This document shows, piece by piece, positions 1 through 5,888 of a stretch of DNA of 9,259 nucleotides. Numbering within the stretch: the first letter of the stretch is position 1; each line of letters opens with the position of its first letter. The stretch spans positions 1-9,259 of the forward strand of contig CANFOR010000106.1 in assembly GCA_947448675.1 (NCBI GenBank), in the 5' to 3' direction. This DNA comes from Betaproteobacteria bacterium. GTDB lineage: Bacteria > Pseudomonadota > Gammaproteobacteria > Burkholderiales > Burkholderiaceae_C. Under the pieces are notes generated by a model. The model was not told where the DNA came from. It worked only from the letters and a program-made list of their open reading frames with translations, and did no database searches. The translations under genes and the position numbers were made by a program.

Positions 1-1217
1 AGCGAACCAGCCACCAGCACGTAGTGGAAGTGGGCCACCACGTAGTAGGTGTCTTGGAACTGAATGTCCAGCGGTGCCAGGGCCAAAATCAGGCCGGTGA
101 AGCCGCCCATGGTGAACACGAAGATGAAACCGACTGCGAACAGCATCGGCGTCTCGAATGTCATCGAACCCTTCCACATAGTGGCGATCCAGTTGAAGAT
201 CTTCACGCCCGTGGGCACGGCAATCAGCATGGTGGCGTACATGAAAAAGAGCTGGCCCGTCACCGGCATGCCCGTGGTGAACATGTGGTGCGCCCAGACG
301 ATGAAGCTCAAGATGGCAATCGACGAAGTGGCGTACACCATGGAGGCGTAGCCAAACAGTTTTTTGCGTGCAAAGGCTGGAATTACGTGGCTGATGATGC
401 CGAAGGCCGGTAAAATCATGATGTAAACCTCGGGGTGACCAAAGAACCAGAAGATGTGCTGGAACATCACCGGATCGCCGCCGCCCGCGGGGTTGAAGAA
501 GGTGGTGCCGAAGTGGCGATCGGTCAGCGTCATGGTGATGGCGCCGGCCAACACGGGCATCACGGCGATCAGCAGGTAGGCGGTGATCAGCCAGGTCCAG
601 CAGAACATCGGCAGCTTCATCAGCGTCATGCCAGGTGCGCGCATGTTCAGGATGGTGACGATGATGTTGATCGAACCCATGATCGAGCTTGCGCCCAGAA
701 TGTGCAGAGCAAAAATGCCGCTGTCCATGCCGGGGCCCATTTGCAATGACAAGGGAGCATACAGCGTCCAACCGCCAGCGGGTGCGCCGCCGGGCATAAA
801 GAAGCTGCCCACCACCATCAGTGCGGCAGGAATCATCAGCCAGAAGCTGAAGTTGTTCATGCGCGCAAAAGCCATGTCGGCTGCGCCAATTTGCAGTGGA
901 ATCATCCAGTTTGCAAAGCCCACAAAGGCCGGCATGATGGCGCCAAACACCATGATGATGCCGTGCATCGTGGTAAGTTGGTTGAACAGCTCGGGGTTGA
1001 CCAATTGTAGGCCGGGCTCGAACAGCTCGGCGCGAATCAGCAGCGCCAAGACGCCACCGATCATCAGCATGGTCAAGGCAAACAGCATGTACAGCGTGCC
1101 AATATCTTTGTGGTTGGTAGCGAACACCCAGCGACGCCAGCCCGTGGGAGCGTGGTCGTGGTGATCGTCATGGCTATGGTCGCCAGCGTGGCCGTGGGGG
1201 TCGAGAACTGCACTCAT
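1..1217 (-). CDS. ctaD: Cytochrome c oxidase subunit I (aa3 type), 3' end outside window
   Basis: Catalytic subunit of the aa3-type terminal oxidase in the inner membrane. It reduces O2 to water and pumps protons. Only the first 405 codons are present; the frame runs open off the left edge, so roughly the last quarter of the family length is missing. Start is the ATG at 1217, with a GAGG Shine-Dalgarno 7 nt upstream (1225-1228). Visible ligands and channel residues: H85 (haem a) in TMHGIIM, D114 in a GAADMAFARMNN D-channel motif, H261-P-E263-V-Y265 (CuB ligand, gating glutamate, cross-linked tyrosine), H310-H311 (CuB), K339 in VPTGVKIFNW (K channel), H396 (haem a3) and H398 (haem a) in VAHFHYV. 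Residues 8-22 form a His/Asp-rich cytoplasmic tail before the first membrane segment. It follows ctaC by 58 bp on the same strand, so it is probably co-transcribed. Role assignments come from the family; the motifs are read directly. Confidence 0.97.
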   Translation of the reverse strand, partial: MSAVLDPHGHAGDHSHDDHHDHAPTGWRRWVFATNHKDIGTLYMLFALTMLMIGGVLALLIRAELFEPGLQLVNPELFNQLTTMHGIIMVFGAIMPAFVGFANWMIPLQIGAADMAFARMNNFSFWLMIPAALMVVGSFFMPGGAPAGGWTLYAPLSLQMGPGMDSGIFALHILGASSIMGSINIIVTILNMRAPGMTLMKLPMFCWTWLITAYLLIAVMPVLAGAITMTLTDRHFGTTFFNPAGGGDPVMFQHIFWFFGHPEVYIMILPAFGIISHVIPAFARKKLFGYASMVYATSSIAILSFIVWAHHMFTTGMPVTGQLFFMYATMLIAVPTGVKIFNWIATMWKGSMTFETPMLFAVGFIFVFTMGGFTGLILALAPLDIQFQDTYYVVAHFHYVLVAGS

Positions 1218-1275
1218 GGTCTTACCTCAGATGATTCGTGTTCGTTAGCGTTCGATTGATGCGTAGGCTTACGGC

Positions 1276-2481
1276 TTATTTGCGCGCCGCTTGCACGTCG
1301 GCGGGCTGCACCAATTGGCCGGTCTTGTTCGACCAGTTGTTTTTGGTAAAGCTGATGACGGCTGCAATTTCGGTGTCTGACAAAGCCTTCCACGATGGCA
1401 TCGCGCCATTGTTTTGGCCATTGAGCAGCACGCTAATTTGTTTGGTTTTGTCTGCGTCGAGCACCACGGCGGCGCCGTCGAGTGGCTTGATCGGGCCAGC
1501 GCCCTTGCCATTGGCTTGGTGGCAGGCTGCGCAGTTAGCGGCGTAGACTTTTTCGCCGCGCTTCAAGATGTCGTCGAGCGTCCAAACTTTGCTCGGGTCA
1601 TCGGCTAAAGCAGCCATTTTCTTCTTCTGGTCATCGACCCATTTGCTGTAGTCTTCGGCCGACACCACCTTAACGGTAATGGGCATATAGGCGTGTTCTT
1701 TGCCGCACAGCTCTTGGCATTGGCCGTGGTATTCGCCAATCTTTTCAGCGCGGAACCAGGTGTCGCGCACAAAACCAGGAATCGCGTCTTGCTTTATGCC
1801 AAACGAGGGCACCGCAAAAGCGTGGATCACGTCGACAGCGGTGGTAATCACGCGGATTTTTTTATTGACCGGCACCACCAGTGGGTTGTCCACGCGGAAC
1901 AGGTAGTCGTCTGGCACTACAGTGCCCTTGGGTAGGCCGGTGTTGGACAGTTCGCGCTGGCTGGCGTCGAGCGTCGAGATAAAGCCAATGCCTTCGCCCT
2001 CGCCTTTGAGATAGTCGTAGCCCCACTTCCACTGGTAGCCGGTGGCCTTGATGGTCAGGTCGGCATTGGTGGTGTCTTTTTGCGCCACCAACACTTTGGT
2101 GGCGGGCAAGGCCATGCCAATCACGATGATGAAGGGCACCACTGTCCAACCGATCTCTACCCACAGCGGCTCGGCCAATTTTTGCGACTGGTGACCCACC
2201 GACTTGCGGTGTTTCCAGATCGAATAAAACATGATGCCGAACACCACCACAAAGATGGCCAAGCAGATGTACATCATGTACCAGTGCAACCAATGCTGCT
2301 CGGCACCGATTTGCGTCACCGGAGGGTGAAAATTGAGCTGGCGCACGGCCGGTCCGCCGGGCAAGTCGTTGACCGCATGGGCGGCCGTAGCGAGCGCGCT
2401 AGCGCCCCACACGGCGGCGCTGGTAATGGCCTGGGTGCCCCAGATGCACAATGGTTTTGATATCTTTTTTGCAGCGTTCAC
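1276..2481 (-). CDS. ctaC: Cytochrome c oxidase subunit II with fused cytochrome c domain
   Basis: Electron-entry subunit of the aa3/caa3 oxidase. It carries the binuclear CuA centre and an extra haem c on the periplasmic side. With the GTG start used here it has 401 residues: signal peptide ending near AHA (about 36), membrane segments at about 67-86 and 112-130, then the cupredoxin domain with CuA ligands H220, C255, E257, C259, H263 and M266 (CQELCGKEHAYM). A C-terminal cytochrome c domain follows, with C317-A-A-C320-H321 and a likely distal ligand M361 in GAMPSW. The GTG is preferred because GAGG sits 9 nt before it. A TTG nine codons earlier (2508) has no such site and would add a poor N-terminus to the signal peptide. 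It lies 45 bp after the DUF2244 gene and 58 bp before ctaD. Confidence 0.94.
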   Translation of the reverse strand: MNAAKKISKPLCIWGTQAITSAAVWGASALATAAHAVNDLPGGPAVRQLNFHPPVTQIGAEQHWLHWYMMYICLAIFVVVFGIMFYSIWKHRKSVGHQSQKLAEPLWVEIGWTVVPFIIVIGMALPATKVLVAQKDTTNADLTIKATGYQWKWGYDYLKGEGEGIGFISTLDASQRELSNTGLPKGTVVPDDYLFRVDNPLVVPVNKKIRVITTAVDVIHAFAVPSFGIKQDAIPGFVRDTWFRAEKIGEYHGQCQELCGKEHAYMPITVKVVSAEDYSKWVDDQKKKMAALADDPSKVWTLDDILKRGEKVYAANCAACHQANGKGAGPIKPLDGAAVVLDADKTKQISVLLNGQNNGAMPSWKALSDTEIAAVISFTKNNWSNKTGQLVQPADVQAARK

Positions 2482-2490
2482 TTCGTATTG

Positions 2491-2494
2491 CCTC
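2491..2494 (-). promoter_or_regulatory. Shine-Dalgarno GAGG deciding the ctaC GTG start
   Basis: On the minus strand GAGG precedes the GTG at 2481 by 9 nt. The alternative in-frame TTG at 2508 lies upstream of this motif and has no comparable site. This supports GTG initiation, which puts a lysine pair directly ahead of the signal-peptide hydrophobic core. Confidence 0.6.
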
Positions 2495-2526
2495 AAACTA
2501 AAACCCAAAAAACTGTCGGCCTGCGG

Positions 2527-3021
2527 CTAAACGCCGCGCAAGGCCATGCGAATCTCTTGCGCCAGCGCTGGACGCAACTCGGGGCGCACATAGCGCCCCA
2601 CTTCTACCCTGCGCCCCTGACCGTACAACTCGATTAAAGAGTGGTCTCCCGCACTGGGCTCGACCCGCACCCACTCTCGGCTGAACTCGGCCCGCTCGCA
2701 TTTGCCAGCGTTTTCTAGCTCCACCACCAGGGTGTGCCCGGCCAGAGAAATATGCTCGCCGTCGGTGGCATGCCGGGCATAGACCAAAAATGCAGCACCC
2801 ACCGCCAGCAACTCAAGCCACGCAAAGGGCAAGATCAGCTTGGCACCATGCATCCAAAACGCCAAACCAATACCCAGCGACACCACACACAATGAGGCGT
2901 ACATCCAAGCCAATTGACTCGGCGTAACCGAGCAATTGCGCTTGAGCCGCCACTGCACATCGTGGGCGCTGGAAGCAACCGCAGTGGCGAATCGAAACTG
3001 AAAGTTGGACAAGTGTGACAA
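2527..3021 (-). CDS. DUF2244 integral membrane protein heading the cox cluster
   Basis: Small inner-membrane protein of the DUF2244 family, 164 residues from the TTG at 3021. Two hydrophobic segments lie at about 37-57 and 61-82 (the second within KLILPFAWLELLAVGAAFLVY), after a short basic LKRNCSVTPSQL stretch. A soluble C-terminal part follows, with REWVRVE and VGRYVRPELRPALAQEIR. This layout fits the family: a DUF2244 gene is often found beside cox genes in proteobacteria, but its biochemical role is not settled. The start is uncertain. TTG at 3021, TTG at 3012 and GTG at 2958 are all in frame and none has a good Shine-Dalgarno. I kept the longest because homologues as I recall them carry about 20 residues before the LKRNC motif. 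The 45-bp gap to ctaC and shared strand suggest one transcript and a role tied to oxidase assembly or expression, which is inference. Confidence 0.8.
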   Translation of the reverse strand: MSHLSNFQFRFATAVASSAHDVQWRLKRNCSVTPSQLAWMYASLCVVSLGIGLAFWMHGAKLILPFAWLELLAVGAAFLVYARHATDGEHISLAGHTLVVELENAGKCERAEFSREWVRVEPSAGDHSLIELYGQGRRVEVGRYVRPELRPALAQEIRMALRGV

Positions 3022-3095
3022 CCAAAAAAGCGTGGGGCCTAGCGAGCCAGGCTAGTAAGCTTTGCCTGGGACGATACCCAAACTTTGCTTGCGCA

Positions 3096-3101
3096 ATTGT
3101 A
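3096..3101 (-). promoter_or_regulatory. Candidate -10 box upstream of the DUF2244-ctaC-ctaD cluster
   Basis: TACAAT on the minus strand, about 75 nt upstream of the proposed DUF2244 start, is the best -10-like hexamer in the 125-bp gap before the cluster. No convincing -35 box lies 16-18 nt upstream; that position is taken by the arm of the 3112-3127 hairpin. This is a tentative call based on position and hexamer only. Confidence 0.3.
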
Positions 3102-3111
3102 GCCGGGTTTA

Positions 3112-3127
3112 CCCCCGTTTTCGGGGG
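3112..3127 (-). terminator. Perfect GC-rich hairpin after the bioC-like gene, possible terminator
   Basis: CCCCCG, a four-base loop (TTTT on plus, AAAA on minus) and CGGGGG form a perfect 6-bp stem 20 nt past the bioC-like stop codon. No T-run follows on the minus strand, so it is not a textbook intrinsic terminator. It may be a weak or factor-assisted stop, or simply a barrier between bioC and the cox cluster. Confidence 0.4.
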
Positions 3128-3146
3128 CGTGGGCGCGAACCCCAGC

Positions 3147-4094
3147 TCAGGCCTTGCCCGCCTGCAGCATGGCCCGCATATCGGCTAGCGAGACGGCGCT
3201 GTGCTCGCTCACGCGCACCCGGGGCGCGGCTTTGAGCGCGTGGCCGTAAATGATCTCAAAGCTCAGTTGCAGCGGGGCGCTGTTTGCTTGGCCTTTTGCT
3301 GCGCCAGCAAGCGTTTCTGCAGGGCTGGACTGCGCCAAAGCCTGGGCTAGCTCGGCCTGCAGCTGGGCATGCCATGCCCGGCCCCGCAAACCGGCAAAGC
3401 GCTGCAGGTGCAAGTTGCGACCCAGGCCGCGCAGCTCTTGCAGCAAGCGCGCTGGGTTGGTGAAGCTAAGCGTAATGTGCTCCATGTCCATTACTGGCTC
3501 GGCGTAGCCGCTGTGCACCAGCATATCGCCCCAGTCGTGCATGTCGGTAAAAGCGTGGCTGGGCGCGGGCCAACCCAAGCTCTCATAGAGCGTACGCAGC
3601 TCGCGCAGGGTGTCAGGACCGAAACACGAAAACATTAAAAAACCCTGCGGTGCCAAAGCGCGTTGCCATTGCGTGAGCAGAGCCTGCGGGTCGGCGGCGC
3701 TGTGCAAGGCCATGTTGGCCCAGACCATATTGGCCGTGCCCTCGGCAGGCATGCCCGCGTGCAGCTTGGGGCTGCGCCAGTGCAGCGCTTGCCACCACGC
3801 AGGCGCTATTTTTTTAATAGCTGCCTGCGCATATTCTGTGCGGCTTTCCGCCACATAAACCTCTGATTTTGGGTACTGCTTGGTGAGCAGGGCGTGCGCA
3901 GTCATGCCGCCTTTGCTGGGCGCCCAATGCAGCCATCGCTGGGCGGGCAGGGTGATCCATTGCAAGCGCTCGGCCATGCGCCGCGCCACCTCTTCGTGCA
4001 GCCAGGGCGACGCGGCCAAGGGCAAGCGCTCCCAACGTTGCGCGGCGATGGGGTCGATGCTGGGGGGGAGGTTGGGGGAAGGGTCAAGCGCCAT
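3147..4094 (-). CDS. BioC-like SAM-dependent methyltransferase with degenerate motif I
   Basis: Resembles malonyl-ACP O-methyltransferase (BioC), which caps malonyl-ACP with a methyl group to start pimelate synthesis for biotin. The protein has 315 residues from the ATG at 4094; the frame is open further upstream but only as antisense of comFC. The C-terminal half carries the BioC signature: MVWANMALH (123-131), LAPQGFLMFSCFGPDTLRELR (148-167), FTDMHDWGDMLVHSGYAEPVMDMEHITL (182-209). The usual glycine-rich SAM motif (DxGxGxG) is not visible; the equivalent place reads WLHWAPSKGGMTAH (54-67). Residues 89-99 (AQAAIKKIAPA) are encoded by the arms of a dispersed repeat. Divergent from comFC across 20 bp, with a -10 placed for a leaderless transcript. 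I withhold the symbol because the missing motif leaves true BioC activity open. Confidence 0.82.
   Translation of the reverse strand: MALDPSPNLPPSIDPIAAQRWERLPLAASPWLHEEVARRMAERLQWITLPAQRWLHWAPSKGGMTAHALLTKQYPKSEVYVAESRTEYAQAAIKKIAPAWWQALHWRSPKLHAGMPAEGTANMVWANMALHSAADPQALLTQWQRALAPQGFLMFSCFGPDTLRELRTLYESLGWPAPSHAFTDMHDWGDMLVHSGYAEPVMDMEHITLSFTNPARLLQELRGLGRNLHLQRFAGLRGRAWHAQLQAELAQALAQSSPAETLAGAAKGQANSAPLQLSFEIIYGHALKAAPRVRVSEHSAVSLADMRAMLQAGKA
3799..3840 (+). repeat. Dispersed 'GCTA..AATAGCTG' repeat, copy A, inside the bioC-like gene
   Basis: GCAGGC-GCTATT (3799-3810), TTTTT, then AATAGC-T-GCCTGC (3816-3828) is an inverted repeat of 12 bp per arm with one bulged T. It is followed by GCATATTCTGTG. 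The core and right part match copy B at 5336: cGCTA, about seven A/T-rich bases, AATAGCTGyCTrCGCA. Elements of this pattern are common and dispersed in Comamonadaceae genomes as I recall them; I cannot count copies here. This copy is in frame within the methyltransferase gene. Confidence 0.5.
4062..4083 (+). other. G-run cluster, potential G-quadruplex
   Basis: Plus strand shows G7, A, GG, TT, G5, AA, G3 within 22 bases. It can be parsed as four runs of at least three G with short loops. It lies in codons 4-11 of the bioC-like gene (C-rich in its mRNA) and ends about 20 bp before the shared divergent promoter core. Confidence 0.4.
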
Positions 4095-4100
4095 GGCTTG

Positions 4101-4108
4101 AGTATATT
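4101..4108. promoter_or_regulatory. Symmetric divergent -10 core between bioC-like gene and comFC
   Basis: The 20-bp gap contains overlapping -10 hexamers: TATATT on plus (4103-4108) and TATACT on minus (4106-4101). Exactly six bases separate each hexamer from its start codon (4115 and 4094), so a start site 7 nt past the box would fall on the A of each ATG. This predicts leaderless mRNAs in both directions. No clear -35 or TGn extension is seen on either side. For comFC, a GAGG (4109-4112) also exists but only 2 nt before the ATG, too close to be a good ribosome site. Confidence 0.45.
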
Positions 4109-4114
4109 GAGGCC

Positions 4115-4861
4115 ATGCTCCATCACTTGTTGCGATTCGGTTTGCCCAGTATCTGCGCTGTGTGCCACAGCTGGCCCTGCGCCCAGCCCCTGTGTACGGC
4201 CTGCCAGCAGCGCTTTGTGCCAGTGCAGCCGCGCTGCGCAGGCTGTGCGCTGCCCTTGCCAGGTGCAGCGCTTGCGGGCTCAGCCTTGCGGTGCGGCGCT
4301 TGCTTAACGCAGCCACCACCGCTCGATGCCTGCTTTGCCGCAGTGGACTACGCCTATCCCTGGTCGGGCCTACTGGCGCGCTTCAAGTTCCAGAGCGAGC
4401 CTGGATTGGCCGCACTGCTGGGCAGCTTGATGCTGCGCAGCCCCGGCGTGGCCCAGGCCGTGGGTGGAGCCGACTGGCTGCTACCCATGTCCCTGTCGCC
4501 CCAGCGCTTGGCCCAGCGCGGCTACAACCAAGCCCTGCTCTTGGCGCAGCAACTGGCACGGCAGGGCGCGCCCCAGCGCTGCCGCGCCGACCTGCTGCTG
4601 CGCGTGCAAGACACGCCGCCGCAAACCCAGCAAAGCCGCGCCGCACGCATTGCCAACGTGCGCCACGCCTTTGCCGTGCAGCCCCTGCTCGCCAGCCAAT
4701 TGGCCGGGCGCAGCGTGCTCTTAGTAGACGACGTCATGACCAGTGGCGCCTCGCTCTACAGCGCCGCTGCGGTACTGCGCCAAGCCGGTGTGGCCCGCGT
4801 AGGCGCCGTGGTGCTGGCCCGCACGAACTCGTTCGCGCCCGCGCCCGAAACGCCGGGCTGA
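4115..4861 (+). CDS. comFC: ComF family protein (zinc-finger phosphoribosyltransferase fold)
   Basis: ComF/GntX-type protein, linked in other bacteria to DNA uptake and transformation; it acts in the cytoplasm and its enzymatic reaction is not established. It has 248 residues. The N-terminal part has four CxxC knuckles: C14/C17, C27/C30, C41/C44 and C60/C63, typical of the ComF zinc domain. The type I phosphoribosyltransferase fold follows, with LLPMSLSPQRLAQRGYNQA (122-140) and the PRPP-loop VDDVMTSGAS (204-213). Length is normal for the family. The ATG at 4115 is 20 bp from the divergent bioC-like start and may be leaderless. trmL begins 14 bp after its stop on the same strand, so the two are probably one transcript. 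The product call rests on both domains being intact; a role in natural competence here is inference. Confidence 0.92.
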   Translation: MLHHLLRFGLPSICAVCHSWPCAQPLCTACQQRFVPVQPRCAGCALPLPGAALAGSALRCGACLTQPPPLDACFAAVDYAYPWSGLLARFKFQSEPGLAALLGSLMLRSPGVAQAVGGADWLLPMSLSPQRLAQRGYNQALLLAQQLARQGAPQRCRADLLLRVQDTPPQTQQSRAARIANVRHAFAVQPLLASQLAGRSVLLVDDVMTSGASLYSAAAVLRQAGVARVGAVVLARTNSFAPAPETPG

Positions 4862-4875
4862 TTACACTGCCTGCC

Positions 4876-5352
4876 ATGTTCAATATTGTTTTGGTAGAGC
4901 CCGAGATCCCACCCAACACGGGCAACGTGATTCGCCTCGCGGCCAACACCGGCTGCAGCCTGCATTTGATCGAGCCGCTGGGTTTTTCGATGGACGACAA
5001 GCACATGCGCCGCGCGGGGCTCGACTACCACGAGTACGCCACGCTCAAACGCCACGCCAGCTGGGCCGCCTTTGTGCGGTCCGAGCAGCCGCGCGCCGAG
5101 CGCATGTTTGCACTCACCACGCACGGCAGCCTCAACGCGTTTGAGGGCCTGTTTCAGCCCGGCGACTACTTGGTGTTTGGCTCCGAAACCAAAGGCCTAG
5201 ACCCGGCCCTGCGCGAGAGCTTTGCCCCCGCCCAACGCATCCGCCTGCCGATGCTGGCGGGCCAGCGCAGCTTGAATTTGTCGAACGCAGTGGCTGTGAC
5301 CGTGTTTGAAGCGTGGCGCCAAAATGCCTTTGCTTCGCTACAAAATAAATAG
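4876..5352 (+). CDS. trmL: tRNA (cytidine(34)-2'-O)-methyltransferase TrmL
   Basis: SPOUT-class enzyme that 2'-O-methylates the wobble base (C34 or cmnm5U34) of tRNA-Leu isoacceptors using SAM. It has 158 residues, close to the 157 of the E. coli enzyme. Near-complete family motifs: EPEIPPNTGNVIRLAANTG (8-26), RRAGLDYHEY, VFGSETKGLDP (100-110) and the C-terminal knot loop PMLAGQRSLNLSNAVAV ending in S132-L-N134-L-S-N137. The ATG at 4876 is the only sensible start because the family begins MxNIVLxEPEIP. It follows comFC by 14 bp. The last codons and the stop (SLQNK-stop) fall inside a copy of the dispersed repeat starting near 5336, so the C-terminal tail is repeat-derived and probably not conserved. 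Confidence 0.96.
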   Translation: MFNIVLVEPEIPPNTGNVIRLAANTGCSLHLIEPLGFSMDDKHMRRAGLDYHEYATLKRHASWAAFVRSEQPRAERMFALTTHGSLNAFEGLFQPGDYLVFGSETKGLDPALRESFAPAQRIRLPMLAGQRSLNLSNAVAVTVFEAWRQNAFASLQNK

Positions 5353-5392
5353 CTGTCTACGCACACCGGTATTGACTTTCTAGCATTTTTTA
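5336..5392 (+). repeat. Dispersed 'GCTA..AATAGCTG' repeat, copy B, at the trmL 3' end
   Basis: CGCTACAAAATAAATAGCTG (5336-5355) then TCTACGCA matches copy A at 3804-3831 with the same order of GCTA, A/T-rich centre, AATAGCTG and yCTrCGCA. A downstream TTCTAGCATTTTTTAGC tail (5377-5393) may belong to the full-length element. It fills most of the 78-bp gap between the convergent trmL and maoC genes. I see no T-tailed hairpin terminator in that gap. Confidence 0.5.
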
Positions 5393-5430
5393 GCACGCTA
5401 GCGCGCCGCGAAGTCAAACCAAGAAACGCT

Positions 5431-5886
5431 TCAAGGGTAGCGCCGCGCAATCGACTCGGCTATGCACACCGGCTTGGCCGAACCCTCACGCTCTACCGCT
5501 ACTTCCCAGGTCATTTGCGTGCCGCCGTTGTCGATCGGCGTGGCAGCCAGCAGCTTCAGTCGGGCGCGCAGTCGGCTGCCCACCGGTACTGGCGCGGTGA
5601 AGCGCACTTTGTTCAGGCCGTAGTTCACGCCCATGCCCGACTGCTCGACGTGCAAAGCCGTGTCAAAAAATTTCGGCAGCAAGGAGAGCGTGAGAAAGCC
5701 GTGCGCAATGGGTGCGCCAAAAGGCCCCGCCGTGGCGCGCTCTACGTCCACGTGGATCCACTGCTGGTCGCCAGTGGCGTCGGCAAACTGCTGCACTTGG
5801 CTCTGCGTGATGGTGGCCCAATCGCTCACCGCCACTTCTTGTCCGACGCAGGCTGAGAGTTCTTCAAAAGTTTTAAAAGTTCGCAC
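5431..5886 (-). CDS. MaoC-family (R)-specific enoyl-CoA hydratase-like protein
   Basis: Hot-dog fold hydratase of the MaoC/PhaJ/NodN type, expected to hydrate trans-2-enoyl-CoA to (R)-3-hydroxyacyl-CoA in the cytoplasm. It has 151 residues, normal for a single-domain member. The hydratase motif is intact: FADATGDQQWIHVDVERA (34-51) with catalytic-type D40 and H45, followed by GPFGAPIAHGFLTLSLLP (54-71). Q-W replaces the N-P of the classical PhaJ motif, as in NodN-like members. Start: GTG at 5886 with GGAG 6 nt upstream. A TTG at 5898 lies inside that ribosome site and is unlikely. The parA stop is 2 nt upstream, so translation is probably coupled. The substrate (PHA precursor, fatty-acid intermediate or other) cannot be read from the sequence. 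Confidence 0.9.
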   Translation of the reverse strand: MRTFKTFEELSACVGQEVAVSDWATITQSQVQQFADATGDQQWIHVDVERATAGPFGAPIAHGFLTLSLLPKFFDTALHVEQSGMGVNYGLNKVRFTAPVPVGSRLRARLKLLAATPIDNGGTQMTWEVAVEREGSAKPVCIAESIARRYP

Positions 5887-5888
5887 GT

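Noticed and set aside
24..1164. Plus-strand ORFs opposite ctaD
   Set aside because: They are His/Gly- or Met/Pro-rich shadows of the oxidase subunit I frame and match no family I recognise.
2482..2508. TTG start for ctaC, nine codons upstream of the GTG
   Set aside because: It has no ribosome site, whereas GAGG is well placed for the GTG at 2481 and gives a cleaner signal peptide.
4095..4319. 75-codon upstream extension of the bioC-like gene
   Set aside because: It is antisense to the comFC zinc-finger region. The family-like N-terminus starts at the ATG at 4094.
4162..4875. Long frame reading from inside comFC into trmL, suggesting a fusion
   Set aside because: The first 238 codons are Arg/Ala-rich out-of-frame comFC. 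TrmL similarity begins exactly at the ATG at 4876.
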